Shown here: positions 1 through 8,513 of the stretch, in pieces | Position numbering within the stretch: the stretch's first letter is position 1 | Layout of the letters: the number at the start of each line of letters is the position of its first letter | Assembly: GCF_014837245.1 (NCBI RefSeq) | Contig: NZ_JACYFU010000001.1 | Coordinates: 1 to 64,000 of the forward strand | From: Devosia oryzisoli | GTDB taxonomy: Bacteria > Pseudomonadota > Alphaproteobacteria > Rhizobiales > Devosiaceae | Length of the DNA stretch: 64,000 bases | Direction: 5' to 3' | Program-made: the position numbers and the translations under genes | Notes under the pieces: model-generated | Database searches by the model: none | Seen by the model: the letters and a program-made list of their open reading frames with translations, nothing else | Told to the model about the DNA's origin: nothing

Positions 1-309
1 GATCCCCTGGCCCCAGACGGGCTGGTCGAGCAGCAGCGCCAGGAGCGTGCCCCCGATGATGGTGATGACAAGCACACCCCCCACCAGCAGCAGGGTGTTG
101 ACCAGCGCCTGGGTGAAGCTGGGGTCGCCGATGACGTAGCTGTAGTTGGCCCAGCCGGCAAACCCGGTCATCATCGGATTGAGCAGATTGTAGTTCTGGA
201 AGCTGAACCACAGCGTCATCGCCAGCGGCACCGCCATCCACACCAGCAGCACAAGCACCGCCGGAGCCATCATCACGCGCGCAAGAGTTCGGGTTTGTCT
301 CGTGGCCAT
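1..309 (-). CDS. Sugar/polyol ABC transporter permease, MalF type (5' part only, runs off the window)
   Basis: The visible 103 residues are the N-terminus of a binding-protein-dependent inner-membrane permease. They show a short basic head (MATRQTRTLARVMMAPAV), a first transmembrane helix at about residues 15-35, a periplasmic stretch with the family-typical WFSFQNYNLLNP and FAGWANYSYVIGDPSF pattern, and a second helix from about residue 68. The ATG start is the last codon before the intergenic region. It lies downstream of the binding-protein gene on the same strand, so the two belong to one importer operon, separated by a GC-rich repeat. The binding protein resembles the SmoE/MtlE sorbitol-mannitol group, so a polyol substrate is likely but inferred. 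The EAA loop and partner permease lie outside the window. Confidence 0.85.
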   Translation of the reverse strand, partial: MATRQTRTLARVMMAPAVLVLLVWMAVPLAMTLWFSFQNYNLLNPMMTGFAGWANYSYVIGDPSFTQALVNTLLLVGGVLVITIIGGTLLALLLDQPVWGQGI

Positions 310-346
310 TGGTGATCCGTCACTAACCGCACGTTTGGGCCGACGT

Positions 347-472
347 CCCCTCTCCCCTGAGAGGAGAGGGTTAGGGTGAGGGGTTCAGAGTCTGTCTGAC
401 TCCGATGACCTCATGCGGCACTGAACCTCTCATCCGACGTATTGCATCGACCTCTCCCTTCAGGGGAGAGGT
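347..472. repeat. Degenerate copy of a GC-rich dispersed inverted repeat
   Basis: Positions 347-383 read CCCCTCTCCCCTGAG followed by GAGAGGGTTAGGGTGAGGGG, and 450-472 holds a second hairpin (ACCTCTCCC-TTCAG-GGGAGAGGT). The GGGTTAGGGTGAGGGG half is identical to the right arm of the repeat at 51936-52056, so this is a worn copy of the same element. It sits between two genes of one transporter operon. Confidence 0.6.
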
Positions 473-488
473 GATCAGGGCAGGCCCA

Positions 489-1799
489 CTACTTGATGTA
501 ACCGGCGCGGGTCATGTCGCGCGTGGTGGCGTCCTGGGCCTGAGCCAGGGCATCGTCGGCGGACATCTGACCGGCGAGGGCCGCCGAGAAGAGCTGGCCC
601 ACATTGGTGCCGATGCCGGCGAACTCCGGGATGGCCACGAACTGGACGCCCGTATACGGCACCGGCTTGACGGTCGGTTCGCTCGGGTTGGCCGAGTTGA
701 TGGCGTCGAGCGTCATCTTGGCGAACGGCGCTGCGGCCTGATACTCGGGGTTTTCGTAGAGCGAGGTGCGGGTGCCCGGAGGCACATTGGCCCAGCCTTC
801 CTTCTCGGCGACCAGGGCCAGATAGTCCTTGTCCGTCGCCCACTTGATGAACTTTTCGGCAGCGTCCTTCTGCTGGGAGGAGTTCGGAATGGCGAGCGAC
901 CAGGCCCAGAGCCAGTTGCCGCGCTTGCCAAGGCCATTGTCGGGCGCCAGGGCAAAGCCGACCTGGTCGGCGACGGTGGAATCCTCGGGGTTGGTGACGA
1001 AGGAGGCCGCCACGGTGGCGTCGATCCACATGCCGCACTTGCCCTGCTGGAACAGGGTCAGGTTCTCGTTGAAGCCGTTGGACGAGGCGCCCGAGGGGCC
1101 CGCATCCGCCATCAGCGAGAGATAGGTGTCCAGGGTGTTTTTCCACTCCGGCGTGTCGAACTGGGGCTTCCAGTTCTCGTCGAACCAGCGGGCGCCGAAG
1201 GAGTTGGACATGGCCGTCAGGAAGGCCATGTTCTCGCCCCAGCCGGCCTTGCCGCGCAGGCATATGCCGTTGATGTCGTTGGCGCGGTCGGTCATGGCGC
1301 GGGCCGCCTCGCCGATGAATTCCCAGGTCGGTGCATCCGGCATCTCGAGGCCGGCTTTTTCCATCAGGTCCTTGCGGTACATGATGAAGCTTGACTCGCC
1401 GTAGAACGGGGCTGCGTAGAGCTTGCCTTCGTAGGAAAGGCCCTCGCGGATGGGCGGGAGCAGGTCGTCGACGTCATACTCTGGATCCGAGGTCAGGCCG
1501 TCGAGCGGGGCGAGCCACCCCTGCTTGGCCCAGATCGGCGCCTCGTAGGTGCCGATGGTCATCACGTCATACTGGCCGCCATTGGTGGCGATGTCGGTGG
1601 TGACGTTCTGACGGAGCGTGTTTTCCTCGAGCACGACCCAGTTGAGGTCGATGCCGGTTTCTTCGGTGAAAGCGCTCGACAGGCCCTGCATGCGGATCAT
1701 GTCGCCATTGTTCACGGTGGCGATGGTCAGCGTTTCGGCCGAAGCCGAACCTACGAGAGCAAGAGTTAGCGCGCCCACAAAAATGGGTGTGAGTTTCAT
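489..1799 (-). CDS. Periplasmic sugar/polyol-binding protein of an ABC importer (SmoE/MtlE-like, family 1)
   Basis: This is a 436-residue extracellular solute-binding protein. A cleavable signal peptide (residues 1-21, ending SASA|ETLT) is followed by the family 1 fold, with conserved stretches such as NGGQYDVMTIGTYEAP, WEFIGEAA and LFQQGKCGMWIDATV. The start was placed at the ATG preceded by GGGAGGATATCA; an upstream in-frame ATG ten codons earlier has no ribosome site. Downstream on the same strand is the permease fragment, and upstream is a SorC-family regulator. Overall look is closest to sorbitol/mannitol binding proteins of rhizobia; the exact ligand cannot be read from sequence. The upstream operator cluster at 1823-1953 probably controls it. 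Confidence 0.9.
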   Translation of the reverse strand: MKLTPIFVGALTLALVGSASAETLTIATVNNGDMIRMQGLSSAFTEETGIDLNWVVLEENTLRQNVTTDIATNGGQYDVMTIGTYEAPIWAKQGWLAPLDGLTSDPEYDVDDLLPPIREGLSYEGKLYAAPFYGESSFIMYRKDLMEKAGLEMPDAPTWEFIGEAARAMTDRANDINGICLRGKAGWGENMAFLTAMSNSFGARWFDENWKPQFDTPEWKNTLDTYLSLMADAGPSGASSNGFNENLTLFQQGKCGMWIDATVAASFVTNPEDSTVADQVGFALAPDNGLGKRGNWLWAWSLAIPNSSQQKDAAEKFIKWATDKDYLALVAEKEGWANVPPGTRTSLYENPEYQAAAPFAKMTLDAINSANPSEPTVKPVPYTGVQFVAIPEFAGIGTNVGQLFSAALAGQMSADDALAQAQDATTRDMTRAGYIK

Positions 1800-1822
1800 T
1801 GATATCCTCCCAAGGATTGAGG

Positions 1823-1953
1823 CGAACATATGCCCCGGTTATGGGCAAATGTTCATTAACCACGCAGCGGAGTCAAGGGGCGTTCCGCGTCAGCGACTGC
1901 CGTACGTACCTCAACGAAACCGGGCAGCCTCCGCCGGTTTGGGCAAATCTTCA
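1823..1953. promoter_or_regulatory. Operator cluster for the SorC-type regulator
   Basis: A 12-bp inverted repeat GAACATATGCCC-N7-GGGCAAATGTTC (1824-1835 and 1843-1854, one mismatch) lies 25 bp upstream of the binding-protein start. A third half-site, TGGGCAAATCTTCA, is at 1940-1953, a direct repeat of TGGGCAAATGTTCA (1842-1855) shifted by 98 bp. Spaced sites suit the tetrameric SorC/CggR family, whose gene is immediately upstream. Binding is inferred. Confidence 0.55.
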
Positions 1954-1981
1954 GCTTGGATGGGCGTCTGGACCGACGGGC

Positions 1982-2935
1982 TCAAGCCAACAGAAGCTGG
2001 GCCGTACGCTCGTCCGTAATAAGACCGTTCACCAGCCGCCGGTTCAGCGCCGCCTTGATGGCTGCGGCCTTGGCCGTGCCCATGGCCATGCCGATCACCA
2101 GCCCTTTTTCGCGGCTGGGAATGGGGGCAGAGGCCACGCGGTCATTGGTGAGGCCCTCGATGAGGCGGCCGTCGGCGGCGAACGCCCAGCCGCAGATTTC
2201 ACCCACCGCGCCAGCCTTTTGCAGGCTCTTGTGTTCGGTCTCGGTGATGAACCCGTCGAGCAGCAGGGGGGCATCGGCGCCGAGGTGGCCGATCCCCACG
2301 AAGGTGATGTCGGCCTTGGCGGCAAGGGCGAGGGTTTCGCGAATCATGGTCTGGCCGTGCAGCAATTCGCGCTCGCGGGCCGAGGAGGCAATGACGGGCA
2401 GCGGCATGGGGAAGGACCGCGCCTTGACCGTGTCGGCCACGTTGAAGATGACGTTGTAGAACGCCGCCGATCCATCGGGGGCGATGTTGCCGGTGAGGGA
2501 AACAACCTTGTGGTGCGTCGCGTCCATGGGCTGGAGTTGCTCGATCGCGGCCTTGAGCGTTCGCCCGGTGCCGATGGCCATGATGATCGGGTCGTCGCGG
2601 CGCAGGAAGCGCTCGATCTCGGCGGCGCCGGCCTCGGCCACGCCAATGGTCGAGGAACTGCTGCCCGGGTCCGAGGGCACGACTTCGCAGTGGTCGAGGG
2701 CAAAGCGCGCCTTGAGGCGCGCGGCAAGATCGAGGCAATTGCCGATGGGGTGGTCGAGGCGCACCTTGATGAGCCCCTCGCTGACCGAGAGCGACACCAG
2801 GCGCTGCGCCGACTGGCGCGAAATACCCATCTTGGTGGCGATCTCTTCCTGCGTGTTGCCGGCGACGTAGTAGAGCCAGCCGGCGCGTGCCGCATCGTCC
2901 AAGCGGTTCGCGTTTGCGTCCTGTCGGGCTGCCAT
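1982..2935 (-). CDS. SorC/DeoR-family transcriptional regulator (SmoC-like)
   Basis: A 317-residue regulator with an N-terminal helix-turn-helix (about residues 12-55, containing NTQEEIATKMGISRQSAQRLV) and a C-terminal phosphosugar-binding domain. The latter shows the family signatures DDPIIMAIGTGRTLKAAIEQL, VVSLTGNIAPDGSA and ITFVGIGHLGADAPLL. SorC proteins sense a phosphorylated sugar or polyol and bind as tetramers. The gene is transcribed toward the polyol-type transporter, with 182 bp of operator-bearing DNA between them, so it is the probable local regulator. The ATG at MAARQDANANR was chosen because upstream in-frame residues look non-coding (proline and serine rich). Comparable genes (smoC) regulate sorbitol operons in Rhodobacter. 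Confidence 0.88.
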   Translation of the reverse strand: MAARQDANANRLDDAARAGWLYYVAGNTQEEIATKMGISRQSAQRLVSLSVSEGLIKVRLDHPIGNCLDLAARLKARFALDHCEVVPSDPGSSSSTIGVAEAGAAEIERFLRRDDPIIMAIGTGRTLKAAIEQLQPMDATHHKVVSLTGNIAPDGSAAFYNVIFNVADTVKARSFPMPLPVIASSARERELLHGQTMIRETLALAAKADITFVGIGHLGADAPLLLDGFITETEHKSLQKAGAVGEICGWAFAADGRLIEGLTNDRVASAPIPSREKGLVIGMAMGTAKAAAIKAALNRRLVNGLITDERTAQLLLA

Positions 2936-2993
2936 GGGCCTCGTCCGTTTGCCTCGCCCGCGATTATTCCACCCTTGCGGCAGGCTGCAAGCC

Positions 2994-3773
2994 CTAAGGC
3001 GCTGCCGGGGTTCGGTTGGGTTGCTTGGCCATGCGGGAGAGGGCGGTGCGGATGTCGCGCTCGGTGTCCTTGAGGTGGAACCGCATGGCTTCGGCGGCGG
3101 CGCGGGCATTGCCGTCGCGGATGCAGTCGAGGATGCGCTGATGGGCTTCGATGGTGTCGAGGGCCGTATGCCCGCGATATTCGTTGCCGCGCCGGCTGAT
3201 GAAGAAGCCTTCCTTTAGTGGGCCTGCCATCGCCTCGAAAAGAAAGCTCAGAACGCGGTTGCCGCTGGCCATGGCGACGGCTTCGTGGAAGCCGACGTCA
3301 AAATCGTGAAAGCGGGACTCGGCTTCTGCGGAGGCGACCGTCCCGTCCGGTTCGACCAGACCGCGCATGCCCTCGATGGCGGTTTCGATGGCCGTGATGC
3401 CGGCACGGCTCGAGCGCTTGGCCGCAAGCGTTGCCGACTGCACCTCGAGCGTCAGGCGCACCTCCACCAGGTCGAACAGGCCCTTGGCATCGTATCGGAT
3501 GACCGAGGTGAGGAAGTCCGCGAAGGCGGAGCCGTCCGGCTCGCGCACCACGGCGCGGCGGCCGCGCGCCAGCTCGAGCAGGCCTCGTCCGGCCAGCAGC
3601 TTGACCGACTCGCGAATGGTGAGGCGGCTGACGGCATAGCGTTCGGCCAGTTCCGCCTCGCTCGGCAGGCTGGTGCCGGGGGCCATCTGGCCCAGGATTT
3701 CCTGCGCCAGATGGTCGGCGACCGCGCTGGCGGCGCTGGCTTGCTCCAGGCGCGTTTCGTTCCGGATGGCCAC
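2994..3773 (-). CDS. GntR-family regulator, FadR subfamily (FCD domain)
   Basis: This 259-residue protein has an N-terminal winged helix (about residues 12-78, with GTSLPSEAELAERYAVSRLTIRESVKLL) and an all-helical FCD ligand-binding domain (about 95-235). The latter has the metal-binding type pattern DFDVGFHEAV and a late EAHQRILDCIRDGN motif. The start is GTG, preceded by GGGAG. It is divergent from chvE, and a perfect palindrome (AGGTATC-T-GATACCT) lies 12 bp upstream of its start codon, with a second degenerate copy in the chvE promoter region. It therefore most likely controls itself and the aldose transporter; in Agrobacterium chvE is controlled by a LysR protein (GbpR) instead. The ligand is unknown, a sugar acid or aldose by context. 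Confidence 0.9.
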   Translation of the reverse strand: MAIRNETRLEQASAASAVADHLAQEILGQMAPGTSLPSEAELAERYAVSRLTIRESVKLLAGRGLLELARGRRAVVREPDGSAFADFLTSVIRYDAKGLFDLVEVRLTLEVQSATLAAKRSSRAGITAIETAIEGMRGLVEPDGTVASAEAESRFHDFDVGFHEAVAMASGNRVLSFLFEAMAGPLKEGFFISRRGNEYRGHTALDTIEAHQRILDCIRDGNARAAAEAMRFHLKDTERDIRTALSRMAKQPNRTPAAP

Positions 3774-3785
3774 CGTGCTCCCTTG

Positions 3786-3800
3786 AGGTATCTGATACCT
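3786..3800. promoter_or_regulatory. Perfect palindromic operator AGGTATC-T-GATACCT
   Basis: A 15-bp perfect palindrome lies just upstream of the GTG start of the FadR-type gene, overlapping its likely leader. The related sequence GGTATCTGATTATCC recurs at 3979-3993. Both position and symmetry fit a GntR-family autoregulatory site. Confidence 0.6.
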
Positions 3801-3970
3801 TCTGCTCTTCGGTCCGCGCTTTTTGCTGTTTTGGGATGCGCTTCCTGCGAGCTGGGCGGCACCATATCCACGCAGGGTACATTTCGCAATGGGCGCAGCG
3901 CGGCGGTTAACCTCAAGAACCGGTTAATCTTCGAGACTCGAAAAAAGTGGTGGGGGAGGGCGCTGAGCGC

Positions 3971-3999
3971 TTTACAGCGGTATCTGATTATCCTAGCGT
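3971..3999 (+). promoter_or_regulatory. Candidate chvE promoter with an operator inside the spacer
   Basis: TTTACA (3971-3976) and TAGCGT (3994-3999) are separated by 17 bp. The spacer contains GGTATCTGATTATCC (3979-3993), a near-copy of the palindrome at 3786-3800. This layout would let the divergent GntR protein block polymerase. The start of transcription would be near 4006, giving a leader of about 225 nt before chvE. The rest of the 457-bp gap (3774-4230) holds the leader ORF at 4060-4200 and otherwise nothing I recognise. Confidence 0.4.
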
Positions 4000-4059
4000 C
4001 CACGCCTGTGGGCCAGGGAGGGTCCGTGACGGCAATGCCGTCTGTCGTGGAGGATTTTC

Positions 4060-4200
4060 ATGCAGTTCGACGTGACGATGCCGCTGGCGGCATCGGCGCA
4101 GTCCGGTGCGACGGCCGCCCGGTGCCCTTTCGGGGCAGCGGCGTTCGACGCCGGTCGTTCCGGCTGCCTGGTCCTGGTCCCGCCCGCAAGGCGCAAGTAA
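4060..4200 (+). CDS. Putative 46-residue leader ORF upstream of chvE
   Basis: The ATG is preceded by a strong GTGGAGG Shine-Dalgarno 7 nt upstream and opens a 46-codon frame ending in TAA, 30 nt before the chvE start. The product begins MQFDVTMPLAAS and ends in VPPARRK; it has two cysteines, no signal peptide and no recognised domain. It is either a small regulatory leader ORF in the chvE mRNA or an untranslated stretch that happens to be open. The ribosome site is the main evidence; a 46-codon frame alone is not unlikely at this GC content. Confidence 0.35.
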   Translation: MQFDVTMPLAASAQSGATAARCPFGAAAFDAGRSGCLVLVPPARRK

Positions 4201-4230
4201 CAATCTCGAATGACATAAGGGAGTCGAGAC

Positions 4231-5307
4231 GTGAAGGTTCTGAAATCAATCGCGACGCTGTTCGCTGCCGGTGCCCTGATGGCCACCGCCGCGACCGCCG
4301 CCTACGCCCAGGACAAGGGCCAGATCGGCATCGCGATGCCGACGCAGTCCTCGCTGCGCTGGATCTCGGACGGCAACGAGCTGAAGTCGGCGCTGGAATC
4401 GAAGGGCTACACCGTCGACCTGCAGTATGCAGAAGACGATATCCCGAACCAACTCGCCCAGATCGAAAACATGGTCACCAAGGGCGTCAAGGCCCTCGTG
4501 GTCGCCTCGATCGACGGCACGACGCTCTCGGCCGTGCTGCAGCAGGCTGCCGATCAGGGCATCAAGGTCATTGCTTATGACCGCCTGATCCGAGACAGCG
4601 AGAATGTCGACTACTACACCACCTTCGACAACTTCCAGGTTGGTGTGCTCCAGGCCAACAGCCTGGTAAAGGGACTCAAGGAACGCTTCCCCGACACCAA
4701 GCCGTGGAATGTCGAACTCTTCGGCGGCTCGCCGGACGACAACAACGCCTTCTTCTTCTATGACGGCGCCATGTCGGTCCTGCAGCCGATGATCGACTCG
4801 GGCGACATCGTCATCAAGTCCGGCCAGATGGGCATGGACCAGGTCGGTACGCTGCGTTGGGACGGCGCCGTTGCCCAGGCTCGCATGGACAACATCCTTT
4901 CCGCAAACTACTCGGATGGCTCCACCGTCCAGGGCGTCCTGGCTCCCTATGATGGCCTCTCGCGCGGCATCATTTCCTCGCTCCGTGGCGTTGGTTACGG
5001 CTCGGGCGATCTGCCCTGGCCGATCATCACCGGTCAGGACGCGGAAGCTCCGTCGGTGAAGGCGATCATCGCCGGCGAGCAGTACTCGACCATCTACAAG
5101 GACACTCGCGAACTGGCCAAGACCACGGCTGACCTCGTGGACACCGTTCTGTCGGGCGGCACGCCGGAAGGCCTGGACACCACCACCTATGACAATGGCG
5201 TCAAGGTCGTCCCGTCCATCCTGCTGACCCCGTACGAAGTCGATGCGTCCAACTACAAGGAACTGGTCGTCGACTCGGGTTACATCAAGGAAGAAGACCT
5301 GCAGTAA
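4231..5307 (+). CDS. chvE: ChvE-type multiple-monosaccharide-binding periplasmic protein
   Basis: ChvE captures aldoses (glucose, galactose, arabinose, xylose type) in the periplasm and delivers them to the GguAB importer; in Agrobacterium it also signals to VirA. The 358-residue precursor has a signal peptide (residues 1-26, AYA|QD) and the periplasmic-binding type 1 fold. It carries the ChvE-typical stretches [60 protein letters not shown] and [18 protein letters not shown]. The start is GTG with AAGGGAG upstream. It is first in an operon with gguA and gguB, followed by a hairpin that would favour higher expression of the binding protein. The divergent GntR gene is the likely regulator. No VirA-like kinase is present here. 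Confidence 0.95.
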   Translation: MKVLKSIATLFAAGALMATAATAAYAQDKGQIGIAMPTQSSLRWISDGNELKSALESKGYTVDLQYAEDDIPNQLAQIENMVTKGVKALVVASIDGTTLSAVLQQAADQGIKVIAYDRLIRDSENVDYYTTFDNFQVGVLQANSLVKGLKERFPDTKPWNVELFGGSPDDNNAFFFYDGAMSVLQPMIDSGDIVIKSGQMGMDQVGTLRWDGAVAQARMDNILSANYSDGSTVQGVLAPYDGLSRGIISSLRGVGYGSGDLPWPIITGQDAEAPSVKAIIAGEQYSTIYKDTRELAKTTADLVDTVLSGGTPEGLDTTTYDNGVKVVPSILLTPYEVDASNYKELVVDSGYIKEEDLQ

Positions 5308-5327
5308 TCACTGCCGGTTTGCTGATC

Positions 5328-5358
5328 GGGGCTCCGCGGTCTTGCCGCGGGGCCCTTT
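5328..5358 (+). other. Intercistronic hairpin after chvE
   Basis: GGGGCTCCGCGG (5328-5339) pairs with CCGCGGGGCCC (5345-5355) across a TCTTG loop, followed by only TTTC. It is a weak terminator or an mRNA-stabilising stem of the kind often found after binding-protein genes. The remaining 137 nt to gguA hold no gene. Confidence 0.55.
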
Positions 5359-5495
5359 CAAGATTTTAGGGGTGATGCCAACCCCTTCCCGGTGCGTGGG
5401 GTGCCGCGAGTGCGAGCGAAGCTTCCGCCGGGGTGACAATCGAGGATGTACCGGCTCGTAGGGCTGGTGCGTGCTCCGCAAGGACAGGGTCCAGC

Positions 5496-7028
5496 ATGAC
5501 CAAGACTATCCTGGAGATGCGCAACATCACCAAGACCTTTCCGGGCGTGAAAGCGCTGTCGGACGTCAATCTGGACGTTCGGGAAGGGGAAATTCACGCC
5601 ATTTGCGGCGAGAACGGGGCCGGCAAGTCGACCCTGATGAAGGTGCTGAGCGGCGTCTATCCACATGGCTCCTATGAGGGCCAGATCATCTACAAGGGCG
5701 AGGAGCAGCATTTCCGCTCCATTCGCGACAGCGAACACAAGGGTATCGTGATCATCCACCAGGAACTCGCCCTGGTGCCGCTGCTCTCGATTGCCGAAAA
5801 CATCTTCCTGGGCAACGAGCAGGCGACCGCCGGCGTCATCGACTGGGATGAGACCCGTGACGGCGCCCGCAAGCTTCTCTCCATGGTTGGCCTTAGCGAA
5901 GATCCGGATACGCTCGTCACCAATATCGGGGTGGGCAAGCAGCAGCTGGTGGAAATTGCCAAGGCACTATCCAAGCAGGTGCAACTGCTGATCCTCGATG
6001 AACCGACGGCCTCGCTGTCTGAGAAGGACAGTGCTGCCCTCCTGGCGCTGCTCCTCGAGTTCAAGTCGCAGGGCATCACCTCGATCATCATCAGCCACAA
6101 GCTCAACGAGATCTCGCGCATCGCCGACCGTGTGACCGTGATCCGCGATGGCAAGACCATCGAGACGATGGACACGACCGATATCAGCGAGGATCGCATC
6201 ATCACCTCGATGGTGGGACGTTCGCTCGACGATCGCTACCCGCCGCGGACCCCCCATGTGGGCGAGGTCGTGCTGGAGGTGAAGAACTGGTCGGTCTACC
6301 ACCCGCAGCATCGCGAGCGGCAGATCATCAAGAACATCGACATCACCCTGCGCAGGGGTGAGGTGGTGGGCATTGCCGGCCTCATGGGCGCAGGGCGCAC
6401 CGAGTTCGCCATGAGCCTCTTCGGCAAGTCCTATGGTCAGAAGATCACCGGCGAGGTCTATATGCACGGCCAGAAGGTGGACGTGTCCACCGTCGAGCGT
6501 GCGGTCGGCCGGGGCATCGCCTACGCCACCGAAGACCGCAAGACCTACGGGCTCAACCTCATCGACCACGTCAAGCACAACACCACCATTGCCAATTTGA
6601 CGGGGATTTCGCGCTTCGGCGTGATCGATGACCTGGCGGAGACCGACGTCGCCAACGAATACCGCAAGAAGACGAACATTCGCTCATCGAGCGTCTATCA
6701 GACGGTTGGCAATCTTTCGGGTGGCAATCAGCAGAAGGTGGTGCTGAGCAAATGGCTCTTCGCCAATCCCGAGGTGCTGATCCTCGACGAGCCGACACGC
6801 GGTATCGACGTGGGCGCGAAATACGAAATCTACACCATCATCAATCAGCTGGCCGCCCAGGGTAAGGCGATCCTCGTCATCTCGTCCGAGATGCCCGAAC
6901 TGCTGGGGATCACCGACAGGCTCTACGTGATGAACGAAGGGCGCATCGTGGGCGAAATGGCCACCAGCGAGGCCAGCCAGGAACAGATCATGCGCTCCAT
7001 CGTGCGCGCCGAAGGAAAGGCATCATGA
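5496..7028 (+). CDS. gguA: Sugar ABC transporter ATP-binding protein GguA (two ATPase domains)
   Basis: This 510-residue protein is the energising subunit of the ChvE-GguAB monosaccharide importer. The N-terminal ATPase has Walker [10 protein letters not shown] (near residue 41), signature [16 protein letters not shown] and Walker [13 protein letters not shown]. The C-terminal ATPase has the degenerate P-loop [10 protein letters not shown], signature LSGGNQQKV and Walker [13 protein letters not shown], as is normal in this RbsA/XylG/MglA class. The ATG at MTKTILEM was chosen because it begins the domain directly; earlier in-frame codons belong to the intergenic region. The stop codon overlaps the gguB start (ATGA), indicating translational coupling. 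Confidence 0.95.
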   Translation: MTKTILEMRNITKTFPGVKALSDVNLDVREGEIHAICGENGAGKSTLMKVLSGVYPHGSYEGQIIYKGEEQHFRSIRDSEHKGIVIIHQELALVPLLSIAENIFLGNEQATAGVIDWDETRDGARKLLSMVGLSEDPDTLVTNIGVGKQQLVEIAKALSKQVQLLILDEPTASLSEKDSAALLALLLEFKSQGITSIIISHKLNEISRIADRVTVIRDGKTIETMDTTDISEDRIITSMVGRSLDDRYPPRTPHVGEVVLEVKNWSVYHPQHRERQIIKNIDITLRRGEVVGIAGLMGAGRTEFAMSLFGKSYGQKITGEVYMHGQKVDVSTVERAVGRGIAYATEDRKTYGLNLIDHVKHNTTIANLTGISRFGVIDDLAETDVANEYRKKTNIRSSSVYQTVGNLSGGNQQKVVLSKWLFANPEVLILDEPTRGIDVGAKYEIYTIINQLAAQGKAILVISSEMPELLGITDRLYVMNEGRIVGEMATSEASQEQIMRSIVRAEGKAS

Positions 7029-8299
7029 CCACCGAAACTGCACCGACCGGGGCGGGGGCCCCTGCAAAGCCGCAAGAACTGAGCCTGTGGGGTGCCTTGC
7101 AGGCCAATATGCGCGATTATGGCCTCTTGCTCGCGCTGATCCTGATCATGCTGTTCTTCCAGTATTTCACCAACGGCGTGCTGTTCAAGCCGGTGAACCT
7201 GACCAATATCATCCTGCAAAACAGCTACATCATCGTGATGGCGCTGGGCATGCTGCTGGTCATCGTGGCTGGGCACATCGACCTGTCCGTGGGCTCGGTT
7301 TCGGGCTTCATCGGAGCGCTGGCGGCGATGCTGATGATCGGCTGGAAATTCCCGCCGGAACTGGCATTTCTGGCCAATCCAATCGTCGCCGGCATCATCT
7401 GCCTTGTGGTCGGGGCCATCATCGGTGCCGCCCAAGGCTACCTCATCGCCTACCATCGCATCCCAAGCTTCATCGTCACGCTCGCAGGCATGCTGATCTT
7501 CAAGGGCCTGTCGCTCGCCATCCTGGCCGGCAAGTCCGTCGGTCCGTTCCCGGCCGAATTCCAGTTGCTCTCGGCAGGCTTCATTCCCGACATCATCGGA
7601 CCCACGGTTGTGGTGCCGGACGGGGAGGGGGTGCAGGGGCTGTCTTTGCACACCACGACGCTGGTGCTGGCGATCATCGGGATCGTGGCCATGATGTTTT
7701 TCGCCATCCGCACCCGCGCCCGCCGCAGCAGCCGCGGCCATGAGGTGGAGCCGTTCAGCCTCTTCGTGCTTAAGAACGTCGTGATCGCGGCGCTGATCCT
7801 GTTCTTCAGCTACATGCTGGCGTCCTATCGCGGCCTGCCCAACGTGCTGGTGGTGATGGGTATCCTGATTGCCCTCTTCGTCTTCATGACCAAGCGCATG
7901 ACCTTCGGCCGCCGCATCTATGCGCTGGGCGGCAACGTCAAGGCGGCGGCGCTTTCGGGCATCAAGACCGAACGGTTGACCTTCTACGTCTTTGCCATCA
8001 TGGGCGCGCTGGCGGCTCTGGCCGGCATGATCTATGCGGCGCGCCTCAACTCGGCGACCCCGAAGGCGGGGCAGGGGCTCGAGCTCGACGTGATTGCGGC
8101 CGTGTTCATCGGCGGCGCGTCCGCGCTGGGTGGCGTGGGTGCCGTGGCCGGAGCGGTGATCGGCGCCTTCATCATGGGTGTGATGAACAACGGCATGTCC
8201 ATCATGGGCGTCAACATCGATTGGCAGCAGATGATCAAGGGCGTCGTGCTGCTCGCGGCCGTGTTCTTCGACCTCTACAACAAGAACAAGTCGGCCTGA
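7025..8299 (+). CDS. gguB: Sugar ABC transporter permease GguB
   Basis: A 424-residue integral membrane permease of the ribose/xylose type (BPD_transp_2), forming the channel of the ChvE importer. It shows about ten hydrophobic segments, the conserved [20 protein letters not shown] block (near residue 80), [17 protein letters not shown], and the late [28 protein letters not shown] block. Residues about 230-250 form an arginine-rich cytoplasmic loop ([15 protein letters not shown]), usual for GguB and XylH relatives. It overlaps gguA by four bases and is followed by a strong terminator, closing the operon. Confidence 0.95.
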   Translation: MTTETAPTGAGAPAKPQELSLWGALQANMRDYGLLLALILIMLFFQYFTNGVLFKPVNLTNIILQNSYIIVMALGMLLVIVAGHIDLSVGSVSGFIGALAAMLMIGWKFPPELAFLANPIVAGIICLVVGAIIGAAQGYLIAYHRIPSFIVTLAGMLIFKGLSLAILAGKSVGPFPAEFQLLSAGFIPDIIGPTVVVPDGEGVQGLSLHTTTLVLAIIGIVAMMFFAIRTRARRSSRGHEVEPFSLFVLKNVVIAALILFFSYMLASYRGLPNVLVVMGILIALFVFMTKRMTFGRRIYALGGNVKAAALSGIKTERLTFYVFAIMGALAALAGMIYAARLNSATPKAGQGLELDVIAAVFIGGASALGGVGAVAGAVIGAFIMGVMNNGMSIMGVNIDWQQMIKGVVLLAAVFFDLYNKNKSA

Positions 8300-8325
8300 T
8301 CGCAAGCCCTGTTTCTGGTCTTGAA

Positions 8326-8353
8326 GGCCGCCGGTCACCCCGGCGGCCTTTTT
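8326..8353 (+). terminator. Rho-independent terminator of chvE-gguAB
   Basis: A perfect 9-bp stem GGCCGCCGG / CCGGCGGCC with a TCACC loop is followed by TTTTTG, 26 nt after the gguB stop. Confidence 0.85.
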
Positions 8354-8513
8354 GTTGTCTCTGCGTCCGCAAAGGCGGCCGGCTCCGGCCGGGCACCGGG
8401 CAACGCAACGCGACCGGTTGGAACACGTTTTCCCCCGGGAAGGGTGCGCCCCGGGGTCCTGCGGTTGTCGCATGTCCAGGTTTGGCGTGTGCCCCAAGAA
8501 GGAAGACACACTC

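Noticed and set aside
1799-3073. A 424-codon plus-strand open frame opposite the SorC gene
   Set aside because: The minus-strand SorC protein has a clear HTH and sugar-binding domain; the plus-strand frame has none.
3285-4580. A 431-codon plus-strand frame running through the GntR gene, promoter region and start of chvE
   Set aside because: It overlaps two well-supported genes in other frames and has no conserved motif.
5370-5460. Possible dispersed repeat in the chvE-gguA gap
   Set aside because: The GCGAGCGAAGCTTCCGCCGGGGTGACA-like stretch looks familiar from alphaproteobacterial intergenic DNA, but no second copy is present here to support it.
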